From contig NZ_QUBS01000016.1 in the NCBI RefSeq assembly GCF_003390925.1, forward strand, positions 34,671 to 98,670: DNA of 64,000 bases. The letters run 5' to 3'. Positions within the stretch are counted from its first letter, which is position 1. Each line of letters begins with the position of its first letter. Below are positions 35,065 to 44,137 of the stretch, in pieces. The position numbers were made by a program, and so were the translations under genes. Below the pieces are notes generated by a model. That model was given only the letters and a program-made list of their open reading frames with translations. It was not told where the DNA came from and searched no databases. This DNA is from Trinickia diaoshuihuensis. Lineage in GTDB: Bacteria; Pseudomonadota; Gammaproteobacteria; Burkholderiales; Burkholderiaceae.

Positions 35065-35775
35065 ATGGCATTGATCGGCATCCTGGGCGGCATGGGACCG
35101 CTTGCCACCGTCGATTTCATGCAGCAGGTGATCGCGTTGACGAACTCGGCCGGCGCCTCGCGCGATCAGCAGCACCTGGAGCTGCTCGTCGCGCACCTGC
35201 CGCATATCCCCGACCGCTCCGAAGCATTGCTCGGCAGCGGCGAGAGCCCGTTGCCGGCGCTGCTGCGCGGCATCGATATGCTCAATCGCAATGAAGTCGA
35301 ACTGATCGTCATTCCGTGCAACTCGGCGCATCACTGGTACGACGCGATGCGCACGCATAGCCGGGCTCCGATCATCCATATCGCCGAGGCGAGCGTGGCG
35401 GCGCTGCCGCCTGAGGCGTCGCGCGTGGCGGTATTGGCAACGGGCGGCACGTTTCAGTCCGGCCTCTATCAGCGCATGCTCGCCGCGCGCGGGTTCGAAT
35501 CCATCGATCCCGACGACGCGACGCAACGGCGTATCGACGCCTGCATCCGCGAAGTCAAGGCGGGCCGGATCGATGCATCGACCGAACATCTCGCGGCGGC
35601 GCTTGATTGGCTGCTCTCGCATGGTGCGCAGGCGATCGTCTGGGGTTGCACGGAATTGCCGCTGGCCGCGCGAGAGATGGACCTTCCGGCGATACCGATC
35701 GTCGATAGCACGCTCGAACTCGCGCGGGCGACCGTATCGTACGGTCTCGCGCGCGGCTGGAATTCGCCACGATGA
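35065..35775 (+). CDS. Aspartate/glutamate racemase family protein
   Basis: 236 residues, the full family length. The PLP-independent two-cysteine mechanism is supported by both catalytic Cys motifs: IPCNSAHHWYD (C85) and VWGCTEL (C195). The N-terminal GILGGMGPLATVDFM is the signature of Asp racemase-type (YgeA/RacD-like) members. It would interconvert L- and D-Asp or Glu in the cytoplasm. Lying between two symporter genes (9 bases after one, overlapping the other by 4), it suggests processing or production of a D-amino acid within the T6SS locus. Confidence 0.88.
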   Translation: MALIGILGGMGPLATVDFMQQVIALTNSAGASRDQQHLELLVAHLPHIPDRSEALLGSGESPLPALLRGIDMLNRNEVELIVIPCNSAHHWYDAMRTHSRAPIIHIAEASVAALPPEASRVAVLATGGTFQSGLYQRMLAARGFESIDPDDATQRRIDACIREVKAGRIDASTEHLAAALDWLLSHGAQAIVWGCTELPLAAREMDLPAIPIVDSTLELARATVSYGLARGWNSPR

Positions 35776-37193
35776 ACGCGCTGAGACAACTGCCCAATTC
35801 CGCGCCGGTATTGCTGCTGTGTGTCGTGCTCGGCTGCGTTGCCGGCGCATTCGTCGAGCCGGTCGGCGCCGCCGCCTATGCGCTCGGCCAGGTCTACATC
35901 TCGCTCGTGACGATGGCGGCCGTGCCGTTGCTCGTCGTGGCGATGTTCTTTGGGCTGCGACAACTGTTGGCGCTGCCGCGCCCCGGGCTGCGGATCGGCA
36001 CCATGCTGATGGTGGCGATCGCGCTCGTCGGATTGTGCGGCGCCGCCGGCACGATCGCGGGTGCGTTGGCGGCGCCGGGATTGCATTTGTCGGCGGCCGC
36101 GCACGAGCACCTCGGCCGGCTGATCCTGACGAGCGGCGGCAACGCGGGCGAGGTCCGCATGACGCTGTTCGCCCAGGGTGCGCAGCCGGCGGCCGATGGC
36201 ATATTCGCGCTGAACGACTTGGTGCCCGATAACTTTTTCGGCGCCCTCGCAAACGGCCGCGCCCTAGGTATTCTCACGTGCACGATTTTGTTCGGCATGG
36301 CGTTCGCCGCGCTATCGAGCGAGCAGACGAAGGTGCTCAATGGCATCTTCGAAAGCATCTACCGGGCTCTGGAAGCGCTGATCGGCTACGCGAATCTGCT
36401 GTTGCCGGTGCTCGTGTTCGGCACCGCGGCCCATTGGGTGGCGCACACGCCCCGCGAGATCGTCTCGGCGATGAGCGGATTCATCGAGGTGTTTCTGGTT
36501 ATGGCGGGCGTCTTCTCATGCGTTGCGCTCGCCGCCATCGCGATGCGTACGCGCGTGTCATTCATTCGAGCGCTCGCGTGCTTGCGCGCGCCGATGCTCG
36601 TGGGCTTCACGTCGGGCACGGCAACGGCGGCGATCCCGCATACGATCGAGGCGATGAGCGCGAAGCTCGGTTGCAGCCGTGGGGTCGCCGAACTCGTCGT
36701 GCCGTTCGGCGCCGTATTCGTGCGCGCCGGCTCGGCGCTCTATTTCGCATTGGTGACTACATTCGTCGCCAATCTTTATGCGCATTCGCTCGACGTCGCC
36801 GACTATGCGATCATCGGCGCCGCCGCCACCTTGGCCGCTTTCGCGTCGGCGGGGCGCAACGGAGCGGGCGGCATCGCCGCGGCGGGAATGGCGCTGTCGC
36901 TGTTGCGCTTGCCGGCGGAGGCTGCCTTGGTGCTGTTCGTGGCGATCGATTTGCTGTGCGACGGGCCGCGCAATGTGCTGAGCTTGCTGTCCACGTGCAC
37001 CGTCGTCGCGCTGGTGTCGGCGGGCTTGCAGGCCGAACGAGCCCCCGTCTCGGCACAAGCCGTATCGCCGGATGGCGATTCCGCGCTGGTACGCCTAGCA
37101 TTTACTCGAGCGCAACTCGCGTTGGTGGCGGGGTGCGCGCTCGTGGCGGCTTCGTTGATCGTAATCATGGGGATAGGAGTGGGAGCGAGATGA
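35772..37193 (+). CDS. Dicarboxylate/amino-acid:cation symporter-like protein (SDF family) 2
   Basis: 473 residues, a second distant GltP/DctA-type carrier, not a close copy of the first. Shared plan: QVYISLVTMAAVPLLVVAMFF (TM3), NFFGALANGRALGILTCTILFG, and a late hydrophobic hairpin. The sodium motif NMDGT is replaced by RAGSA, and the TM8 segment reads CDGPRNVLSLL, losing the Asp-Met..Arg-Thr order of classical glutamate carriers. The C-terminus adds a further hydrophobic segment. It may be an exporter, a carrier for an unusual substrate, or a sensor. It overlaps both neighbours by 4 bases. Confidence 0.75.
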   Translation: MNALRQLPNSAPVLLLCVVLGCVAGAFVEPVGAAAYALGQVYISLVTMAAVPLLVVAMFFGLRQLLALPRPGLRIGTMLMVAIALVGLCGAAGTIAGALAAPGLHLSAAAHEHLGRLILTSGGNAGEVRMTLFAQGAQPAADGIFALNDLVPDNFFGALANGRALGILTCTILFGMAFAALSSEQTKVLNGIFESIYRALEALIGYANLLLPVLVFGTAAHWVAHTPREIVSAMSGFIEVFLVMAGVFSCVALAAIAMRTRVSFIRALACLRAPMLVGFTSGTATAAIPHTIEAMSAKLGCSRGVAELVVPFGAVFVRAGSALYFALVTTFVANLYAHSLDVADYAIIGAAATLAAFASAGRNGAGGIAAAGMALSLLRLPAEAALVLFVAIDLLCDGPRNVLSLLSTCTVVALVSAGLQAERAPVSAQAVSPDGDSALVRLAFTRAQLALVAGCALVAASLIVIMGIGVGAR

Positions 37194-37771
37194 CTCACTG
37201 GCGACGCTATGCGCGGCAGCTTCTCTTCGAATGCGGCGGTGCGACGCTTCGCGCGAGCCCCCGCCCGCGCGTGGGGATGTTCGCATCACGCGGCGAGCGT
37301 GCGAGCCTGCGGCGGTGGGCCGCCGGACTATTGACGGTGCTGTGTTTCGCCGGACTCGCCGGCTGTTCGATGCTGTTTCCGTCGGGCGAGAAAGTGAAAT
37401 GGGACGAACTCACGCTGGCGGCGAGCGACGATGCGAACAACGACAGTCCCGTCGCGGTCGACGTCGTGTTCGTCACCGATCAGGCCCTGCTGGCCCGCGT
37501 CGCCGAACTGCCTGCCTCGAAGTGGTTCGCGGTGCGCGACGATTTGACGGGCACGTTTCCGGGGGCGATCCGTTATCAAAGCTGGGAGCTCGTTCCGGGG
37601 CAGCGGCTCGTGGTGCCGAAGGACAAGTTGCGCGGGCCGCGCGTGGCGGGGGTCTTCGTGTTCGCGGATTATCCAGGGCCGGGTGCCCATCGCGTGCGAG
37701 TCGAGCGATTCGACGGCCGGCTCGTCGTGCAACTCGGCGGCAACGCATTTTCAGTTTCGAGTGTGAAATGA
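37190..37771 (+). CDS. tssJ: T6SS outer-membrane lipoprotein TssJ
   Basis: 193 residues from an ATG overlapping the symporter stop (ATGA). A lipobox LAGC (Cys at residue 59) marks lipidation, followed by a beta-sandwich domain typical of TssJ with VDVVFVTDQALLARVAELPASKWF and LRGPRVAGVFVFADYP. TssJ anchors the TssJLM membrane complex in the outer membrane. The stretch before the signal core is unusually long; an in-frame ATG at 37277 would give a normal 29-residue signal peptide and may be the true start. Confidence 0.9.
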   Translation: MTHWRRYARQLLFECGGATLRASPRPRVGMFASRGERASLRRWAAGLLTVLCFAGLAGCSMLFPSGEKVKWDELTLAASDDANNDSPVAVDVVFVTDQALLARVAELPASKWFAVRDDLTGTFPGAIRYQSWELVPGQRLVVPKDKLRGPRVAGVFVFADYPGPGAHRVRVERFDGRLVVQLGGNAFSVSSVK

Positions 37772-37852
37772 CAGAGCTTCGCTGTGCTTCCGATTCCCTG
37801 CGTGCCGCGCCGTCGCGCGGCTGCGTCGACCTATTCGATATGGGGGGCCGTC

Positions 37853-39184
37853 ATGCCTGATCGATTGTTGCCCATCGTCGATCGCGTCGAATGGTTCGAG
37901 GGAATGATGCTCGCCCCGCAGCATTTTCAATTGCTCGGGGCGCGCGTCGATTCGCTCGTCGCGTGGCAAACGCTGGCGGCCGCGCCGTTCAGTTGGGGCG
38001 TGCGGCGCCTCGCGTTCGACGAGGGCTTGCTCGCGGCCGGCGTGGTACGCGTGCTCGCGCTCGAGGCCATCATGCCGGACGGCACTGCGGTGTCGTACTC
38101 GGCCGATTACGGTCAACAGGGCAGGCTCGAGCTTTCGCTGGCGCCGTTCGCCGAACGGATCGCCACGGCTGAACTCGAGATCTATTTGACGTTGCCCGTG
38201 GCCGCCTCGATGCGCGGCGAGGCTGAACTGCGGCGATTCCGCTCCGTGCCGGGCGAGCCGGTCGAGGACACCACGTCGAGCGCGCCGCCGGCCGATATTC
38301 CTCGCTTGCTGCCGAACCTCGCGCTCGAGGCGGGGGAAATTCCCTCGGCGCGCTTCGTCTCGCTGTGCCTCGGCACCGTGTACAAGGACAACGAGGTCGT
38401 CAAGCTCGGCGAGCGGCAGCCGCCGCTACTGGAAGTGGCGCGCGAGAACCCGCTGTGGACGGCCGTATCTTCGTTGCTTGGGCAGGTGCGCGGCAAAGCC
38501 GCGTTCGTCGCCCGGCAGACGGCGATTCCCTCGTCGAAGGCGGACGACCGTTTGAATCAACTCGAATTGAAGGACCGGCTGCGCAGCTTGCTCAGCGCGT
38601 TGCCGTTGGCCGAGGCAGTTTTGCGTACGCCGCATCTGCATCCGTTGGCGCTCTATCATGCGCTTGCCGCATTGCACGGTTCCCTATCGATGCTCGCCCC
38701 CGGCGGTCTGCCCCCCGTGCCGCCCGATTACGACCATGCCGATCCGCTTGCCGTGTTCAAGCCGCTGCTCAGTTCCTTACGCGAAGCGATCGCGGAGGTC
38801 AGCGAAGGGTACCGCGAACGAAAATTCCGCTTCGGCAACGATTTGTTCGATATCGCCTTGCAACCGCAATGGGTGGACGGGCGGCTCGTCATCGGCCTAC
38901 GCGGTCAATCGGATCGCGATCTATTGGCTTGGATGGACGGCGCGGTCATCGGCTCCGAGTCGGTCTACGGCTCGTTGCGCAGCCGTCGCGTGCTCGGCGC
39001 CGGACGGCGCCCCGTGGAATATGCGGAAGAGCTCGGCGTACGGTCCGGATCCGGCTATTTGCTGTTCGAAGTCGCCGCCGACCCGTTGTTCGTAAGGGCG
39101 GGCGAGGCGCTTGTCATCAGCAACCCGAACGAGGGGGCGAGCGCGCAACGGCCCCAGGAAATGTTGCTGTTCACGAAAGACTGA
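37853..39184 (+). CDS. tssK: T6SS baseplate-membrane linker TssK
   Basis: 443 residues, normal for TssK, the trimer linking baseplate wedges to TssL/TssM. The N-terminal VEWFEGMMLAPQHFQ is the family signature. Also typical are PNLALEAGEIPSARF, LHPLALYHALAALHGSLSML (38638-38697) and DPLAVFKPLLSSLREAI. The ATG at 37853 is chosen over one at 37784, whose first 23 residues are Arg/Ala/Cys-rich and not conserved in type. It lies 81 bases after tssJ, the widest gap in this part of the operon. Confidence 0.95.
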   Translation: MPDRLLPIVDRVEWFEGMMLAPQHFQLLGARVDSLVAWQTLAAAPFSWGVRRLAFDEGLLAAGVVRVLALEAIMPDGTAVSYSADYGQQGRLELSLAPFAERIATAELEIYLTLPVAASMRGEAELRRFRSVPGEPVEDTTSSAPPADIPRLLPNLALEAGEIPSARFVSLCLGTVYKDNEVVKLGERQPPLLEVARENPLWTAVSSLLGQVRGKAAFVARQTAIPSSKADDRLNQLELKDRLRSLLSALPLAEAVLRTPHLHPLALYHALAALHGSLSMLAPGGLPPVPPDYDHADPLAVFKPLLSSLREAIAEVSEGYRERKFRFGNDLFDIALQPQWVDGRLVIGLRGQSDRDLLAWMDGAVIGSESVYGSLRSRRVLGAGRRPVEYAEELGVRSGSGYLLFEVAADPLFVRAGEALVISNPNEGASAQRPQEMLLFTKD

Positions 39185-39198
39185 CGATCGACACGAAG

Positions 39199-39957
39199 AT
39201 GCTACGCAATCGTATTGAAATCGAAGAGAACGATCCCGCGATGGAGCAGTTTCGCGCGTTCCTCGACGAGCTCGTCAAGGCGCAAAAGCGGTTCTCCGAG
39301 GCCGCCGAGACCGATGCCGACGAGGCCGCGCAGGGCATGTCGAGGCATCTGCTGAACGTGCTCGAGATCCAGACGCTGCAGTCGCGCCGCGACAGCACGC
39401 GCTTCGATATCGAGAACATCGCCGACGCCCGCTACCTCAAAGCCGTACTTGCCGACGAACTGCTGCTCAATGGCGAGTGGGCGGGGCGCGAGCGCTGGAC
39501 TTCGACGTTGCTCGAATCGACGCTGTTTCGCACGAACATCGCCGGCGACCTCGTCTTCAAGAAGATCGAGGCGCTGCTGTCGGATCGAGAACCGTCACGC
39601 CGTGAGATCGCGCGGCTTTACCTATTCGCGCTCGCGATGGGGTTTCAGGGGCGCTTTCGCGGCGGCGGCGACGAAGCGCAGGCGCGCTTGCGCAGCTATC
39701 GCGAGGAACTGTACGAGTTCATCTACCAGCGCCGTGCCGACCTGGGCGGCCGCGATCGCGTAGTGGCCGAGTCGGCCTACACGAACACGCTCTCGCACAT
39801 CGCACCGCGCAAGTTGCCGAGCGTGAGCCGTTGGAGCGTCATGGCGTTGCTCGCGGTCGTCGCGTTGCTGGCTATCTCCGAGATTTTGTGGGTGTGGCAA
39901 TCGTGGCCCGTCCGCCAGGCCTTGCACGGCGATACCGTGGTGGGAGTGAGTTCATGA
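39199..39957 (+). CDS. tssL: T6SS membrane complex protein TssL (DotU type, no peptidoglycan-binding domain)
   Basis: 252 residues with a cytoplasmic helical DotU domain and one C-terminal TM (about 212-232, VMALLAVVALLAISEILWVW), leaving only a short periplasmic tail. There is no OmpA-like peptidoglycan-binding extension, so cell-wall anchoring must come from another protein (TagL or TagP type), and none is encoded in the cluster. The ATG at 39199 follows the tssK stop by 14 bases. A far longer open frame from 38365 is antiparallel noise within tssK. Confidence 0.92.
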   Translation: MLRNRIEIEENDPAMEQFRAFLDELVKAQKRFSEAAETDADEAAQGMSRHLLNVLEIQTLQSRRDSTRFDIENIADARYLKAVLADELLLNGEWAGRERWTSTLLESTLFRTNIAGDLVFKKIEALLSDREPSRREIARLYLFALAMGFQGRFRGGGDEAQARLRSYREELYEFIYQRRADLGGRDRVVAESAYTNTLSHIAPRKLPSVSRWSVMALLAVVALLAISEILWVWQSWPVRQALHGDTVVGVSS

Positions 39958-39998
39958 GCGTCTTGCATCGAGAGGTCATCGCGAGGGCGCTATGCTGA
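39954..39998 (+). other. 14-codon ORF bridging tssL and tssM
   Basis: An ATG at 39954 overlaps the tssL stop (ATGA), and its frame ends with a TGA at 39996-39998 that overlaps the start of tssM (ATG at 39992). It could be a translational coupler carrying ribosomes from tssL to tssM across the 34-base gap, which has no clear ribosome site. It may equally be chance. Confidence 0.25.
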
Positions 39999-42900
39999 CG
40001 AGCAATCTGTTCTTGTTGTCGGTCGCAGTTCTGATCGCGCTCGTGCTCATCGTGCTCGGGGCCGTTCTTTGGATTGCCGCGCATAGCGCACAGAACAAAC
40101 CGGCCCCGGAGCGCAAGATCGTGCGGCTGCGCACCGATTCGTTGCGCAACGCATTCCGTCAAGCCGTCGAGCTGATCGAGGGCAACATCGCCTCGCGCAG
40201 CGAACGTTACAACGTGCCTTGGGTCATCGTCTTGAACGAGGGAGACGATCCACGGCCCTTGCCGATCGCGCAGGCCGGCGTGGCGAGCGTCTTGAGTTCG
40301 GAGGCTGCCAATCCCGCTGCGATCCAAGGGATCTCGTGGAATTTCTTCGATCGCGGGATTGCCATCGACATCAAGGCCGCGTACCTGGGTTCGCCCGACG
40401 AGGACAGCGATGAAAAGCCCTGGGACGAATTCCTGAGCCTGTGCCGCAACTATCGGCCGCAGCGTCCGTTCGATTCGGTGGTGGTGACGGTACCGGCTTC
40501 GATGCTGCTCGCCGATCACCCCGATGCGCGTCTGGAACTCGAGCGCCACGCGAAGCTCGCGCACCGTCGGCTCTGGCTCGCACAGAATCGGTTCGCGATG
40601 CGTTTCGCGGTCTATGTCGTCGTCACCGGCTGCGAAGCGCTGCCCGGTTTCGCCGCTTTCGCGCGTGCTTTGCCTGAACCGCTGCGGGCCAGTATGCTCG
40701 GCTGGTCCTCGCCGTTCGATTTGTCGACGACGTATCAATCGAGTTGGGTCGATACGGCTATGGCCAGTATCGAGCGCGCCGTCTCGGATGCTAGCGCCGA
40801 ACTGTTTACGCTCGACACGGGCAACATCGACGTGCAAGGATGTTTATTGCTGCCGGCGCGCGTCGATGCGATGCGCGCGCAGTTGCAACTTTACGTCGAC
40901 GAGCTGATGCGGCCGAGCGCGTATCACGAGCCGTTCTTCTTTCGCGGAATCTATTTGACCGGCGACAGCGGCGAGCTCGCGCAGCGCGGCGAGGCGGCCG
41001 GGCAAGCGGGCGAGGCGCAGGCGCCGGTATCGCCCGAGGCGTACGACCCGTACGCCGAACGCGCCGAGCCGCGCTTTGCGGCGAACGACGGCGATGAGAA
41101 GGCGCACGAAGACGGCCGCGCGCTGAACGATTTGATGCTGCAGCCGGCGTTTTTGCGAGACCTCTTCGAGAAGAAGATCTTCCTCGAATATGGCTTGACG
41201 CGGCCCTCGCGCTCACAGCACCTCACGCGGCCCATGCTGCATCGCGCGGTACGCTGGGGCGGCATTGCCTTGCTGGGCGGCTGGGCGATCGGGCTTGCGG
41301 GCGCCACGCTCGCGCTGAGCCACCGCAACCCGAGGCTCGTCGCCGCGCTTAACGAACTGCACGCCGACGCGCAAGAACGCGATGCGGCGGCGCGCGGCGG
41401 AGAGTCGCTGCCCGCCGATTGGTACCGCACGAAGACGCTGTCGCTGATCGGCCTGAACGGCGAGCATATCGGGACGCTTTGGACCGTCTTCATGCCGGGC
41501 TCATGGAGCGTGTTCGACGATCTGGATGAGCGCGTGCGCGCGCGCTTCGAGCGCGAGTTCGGCGAGATAGCCCTCACCGCGCTCGAACGGGAGATGTTGG
41601 CGCACGTGAGCCGCATGACGGGCGTGGCTACCGATCCGAGCACCGGGCAACTGATCGTCGGCGACGATTGCGCCGCGCCCGCACTCGGCAGCGATTCGCC
41701 CGTGGTCGGCAGCTTGGCCGTCGACGACCTGCCGGCGATGCACGCGATGCAACACTACGTGACTTCCGTCGATCAGCTCGACGCAGCGCTTGCGGCGATG
41801 CAGCGCTTGCAGCGGCCTTCGCCGGGCAACGAGGAGGCGCTTAGGCTCGTGGTGCGCTATGCGTTCGGCGCCGAATTGCAGGGCAACGTCGCCGGTAGCC
41901 TGCGCTACTTCTATCGCGATGCTTCCAGCCGCGGCGACGCCTACACGGCCGACCGCACCGGCGGTTTGAACGTGCCGGTCATCAGCCAGGCCGTGCGTTG
42001 CACGTTCGACAAAGGCGCGCAGCAACTGGACGCTCAAATGTTCGCGGCCAATCCGCTGCTGGCGGCCGAGCGGACCGTCACGGGCGAAATCGACGCGCTA
42101 TCGGTCGGTAGCGTCGGCCTGGGCGACTTTGCGCAGACGAGCGGCAGCTATCGCGCGATCGTCTCCGGCATCGACATGCAGCAAACGTTGCTGGCTTCGG
42201 GAAAGGCGGGTTGGATGCACCAGACGCAATTCAATCCGGGACCGGTATGGGATCGCATGTACATTCGCGCGGCGCAGAACCGGCTGCTCGGGGCCGATCT
42301 CGTCGCACGCCTGCGCGAGCGCTCCGGCACGGCGTTCGAGGTTTTTTCCACCGAGATGGCGCAGCGCTTCGGCGGCCCGGACGGCGGTGTGATTTGGGTC
42401 GACAAAGATGCACGCTACGTCGTTTCGCCGGCGCGCCTCGCGTTGCGGGACGGATTGGCGAAGCTGCTGTCGCAGCCCTTCATGGTGGCGCCGCGCAATG
42501 TGCCGTTGCCGGCGGTGCCTGACGGTTCGATCGTGACGTGGGACAGGACGCAGCTCGATCAGGCGATCGCGCTCGGCGACGAACGCAAGCACTATCTCGC
42601 CGAGGGCTTGGCCACCTTGCCCGATGCGGTTCGGCCCGCCGTCCAGCAAGCGCTCGACGCGCAGTTCGCTCGGCTCGTACTCGATCAAGTGGCGTCCGCG
42701 GCATCCGTGTCGCCGGCGCAAGGCGATACGATCACTGCGGCGGGGACTGCCTTCGACGCGGCTCGCACGCGGCTAGTGAAAATTCGCGCGGTGCTCGCGG
42801 AAATGGGCGCCAACGCGCAGGCGGCCGATCTGGATACGCTGGTGTCGAGCGACGCGATGCAGCACCTTCGTCTCGTCGATAATGCGCTTGCGCAGTCCGA

Positions 42901-44137
42901 TCTGTATGCGACGCGTCCGGCGGGCAGCGCGCCGAGCGGGGGCAGGCCTGTGCTCGCCGCATTCGGCGTCGGCGATGCCGCCGCGCTCAACGTTTATCTG
43001 CAACAGCAATCGCTGCGCGCGCTCGAATTAGGTAAGCAAGCGAAGACCTATCTGTCGGCCCTCGACGGCGCGGAGGCGAACACGCCGCTCGCGCAGCGCT
43101 GGCAAGCCATCGTGACCGACCTCGACCGCTATCAGTTGAAGAACCCCAACAGCAGTTTGCTGATGCTCGAGCAATTCCTGCAGACGGTCGCGGCCGATCC
43201 GAACGCGAGCGAGTGCGTCGATCGCTTCCCGCCGCGCCCGACCGGTGTCGGCGGCGACTACTTCACGTCGTTGCATATGCGTCTTTACGACAGCTTGCTG
43301 TCGCGCTGCGGCGCGGGCCTCGCCGATGCGCTACGCGGAGAATGGGATAGCTTCGCGGCGGTCTACAACCAAAGCGTGGCTTACCGGCGGCCGTTCGGCG
43401 GAGCGCTTGCGCCCGCCAAACTGAACGAGGCACCAGCGACGCCGGTCGATTACGGCGAGCTCGGCGTCGCGCTCAAGCGCTACGAGCAGGTCGCGCCCTC
43501 GCTGCGCGCGTCGGGGGCGGGGGCGCATGCGATTCGCGCTAGCTCGGTGCGCCATTTCGTCGAGCAATTCGATCCGGTCGATGCGTTGCTCGCGCCGCTC
43601 TATCCCGGCGCCGACGGAACGATGGCCGGTTACGACGTCAGCGTCGACTTCCGTGCCGACCGCGCATCGGAAGTCGCGGGCAATCAATTGATCGACTGGA
43701 CGATTCAAGTCGGCGATCACAGCGTGTCGCTGCAAGACGCATCGCATTCGGTGCATTGGGAGTACGGCATGCCCGTCTCGCTCGTGCTGCGTTTTGCGAA
43801 GAACTCGCCGTTGACGGCGAAAAACGATCCGGCGCAGCGCAATTTCACGACGGACGGCGAGACGTTGACCTGGCAGTTTTCCGATCCGTGGGCGCTGCTT
43901 TCGTTTATTTCCGAGCAGCGCGTCGCCGATACGACGGTGCGTTCGAGCGCTAGCGCGTCGCTGCTGAAATTCGAGTTTCCGCTTGCGACCTCCAATGCGG
44001 CCGATACGGCGCTCGTCGCCAAGTATCCGCGCGGCCGTGTCTTTCTGCGTGTGCGGTTGACGCCCGGCGGTAAGAAGATTCCGCTTGCGTGGCCGAACAG
44101 CTTTCCGGCGCATGCCCCGAACTGGAGTACATCATGA
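39992..44137 (+). CDS. tssM: T6SS membrane complex protein TssM (IcmF), with degenerate NTPase site
   Basis: 1381 residues. TM1 is at about 8-30, a cytoplasmic domain lies between about 35 and 420, a second TM at about 424-446 (GGIALLGGWAIGLAGATLAL), then a large periplasmic region ending in the TssJ-binding beta domain. Compared with typical IcmF proteins the N-terminal helical hairpin is reduced to one TM. The segment that should hold Walker A (PWYLVIG..G.GKT) reads VPWVIVLNEGDDPRPLP (about 75-91), and the DTAG motif is replaced by IDIKAA (about 125-130), so nucleotide binding is unlikely. It overlaps tssA by 4 bases. Confidence 0.93.
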   Translation: MLTSNLFLLSVAVLIALVLIVLGAVLWIAAHSAQNKPAPERKIVRLRTDSLRNAFRQAVELIEGNIASRSERYNVPWVIVLNEGDDPRPLPIAQAGVASVLSSEAANPAAIQGISWNFFDRGIAIDIKAAYLGSPDEDSDEKPWDEFLSLCRNYRPQRPFDSVVVTVPASMLLADHPDARLELERHAKLAHRRLWLAQNRFAMRFAVYVVVTGCEALPGFAAFARALPEPLRASMLGWSSPFDLSTTYQSSWVDTAMASIERAVSDASAELFTLDTGNIDVQGCLLLPARVDAMRAQLQLYVDELMRPSAYHEPFFFRGIYLTGDSGELAQRGEAAGQAGEAQAPVSPEAYDPYAERAEPRFAANDGDEKAHEDGRALNDLMLQPAFLRDLFEKKIFLEYGLTRPSRSQHLTRPMLHRAVRWGGIALLGGWAIGLAGATLALSHRNPRLVAALNELHADAQERDAAARGGESLPADWYRTKTLSLIGLNGEHIGTLWTVFMPGSWSVFDDLDERVRARFEREFGEIALTALEREMLAHVSRMTGVATDPSTGQLIVGDDCAAPALGSDSPVVGSLAVDDLPAMHAMQHYVTSVDQLDAALAAMQRLQRPSPGNEEALRLVVRYAFGAELQGNVAGSLRYFYRDASSRGDAYTADRTGGLNVPVISQAVRCTFDKGAQQLDAQMFAANPLLAAERTVTGEIDALSVGSVGLGDFAQTSGSYRAIVSGIDMQQTLLASGKAGWMHQTQFNPGPVWDRMYIRAAQNRLLGADLVARLRERSGTAFEVFSTEMAQRFGGPDGGVIWVDKDARYVVSPARLALRDGLAKLLSQPFMVAPRNVPLPAVPDGSIVTWDRTQLDQAIALGDERKHYLAEGLATLPDAVRPAVQQALDAQFARLVLDQVASAASVSPAQGDTITAAGTAFDAARTRLVKIRAVLAEMGANAQAADLDTLVSSDAMQHLRLVDNALAQSDLYATRPAGSAPSGGRPVLAAFGVGDAAALNVYLQQQSLRALELGKQAKTYLSALDGAEANTPLAQRWQAIVTDLDRYQLKNPNSSLLMLEQFLQTVAADPNASECVDRFPPRPTGVGGDYFTSLHMRLYDSLLSRCGAGLADALRGEWDSFAAVYNQSVAYRRPFGGALAPAKLNEAPATPVDYGELGVALKRYEQVAPSLRASGAGAHAIRASSVRHFVEQFDPVDALLAPLYPGADGTMAGYDVSVDFRADRASEVAGNQLIDWTIQVGDHSVSLQDASHSVHWEYGMPVSLVLRFAKNSPLTAKNDPAQRNFTTDGETLTWQFSDPWALLSFISEQRVADTTVRSSASASLLKFEFPLATSNAADTALVAKYPRGRVFLRVRLTPGGKKIPLAWPNSFPAHAPNWSTS

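Noticed and set aside
36278..37189. Long N-terminal extension of the tssJ reading frame
   Set aside because: It overlaps the second symporter gene, is Arg-rich, and the lipoprotein signal starts only after 37190.
38365..39198. Upstream extension of the tssL frame
   Set aside because: Lies in another frame of tssK; the DotU family begins at MLRNRIEIEEN (39199).
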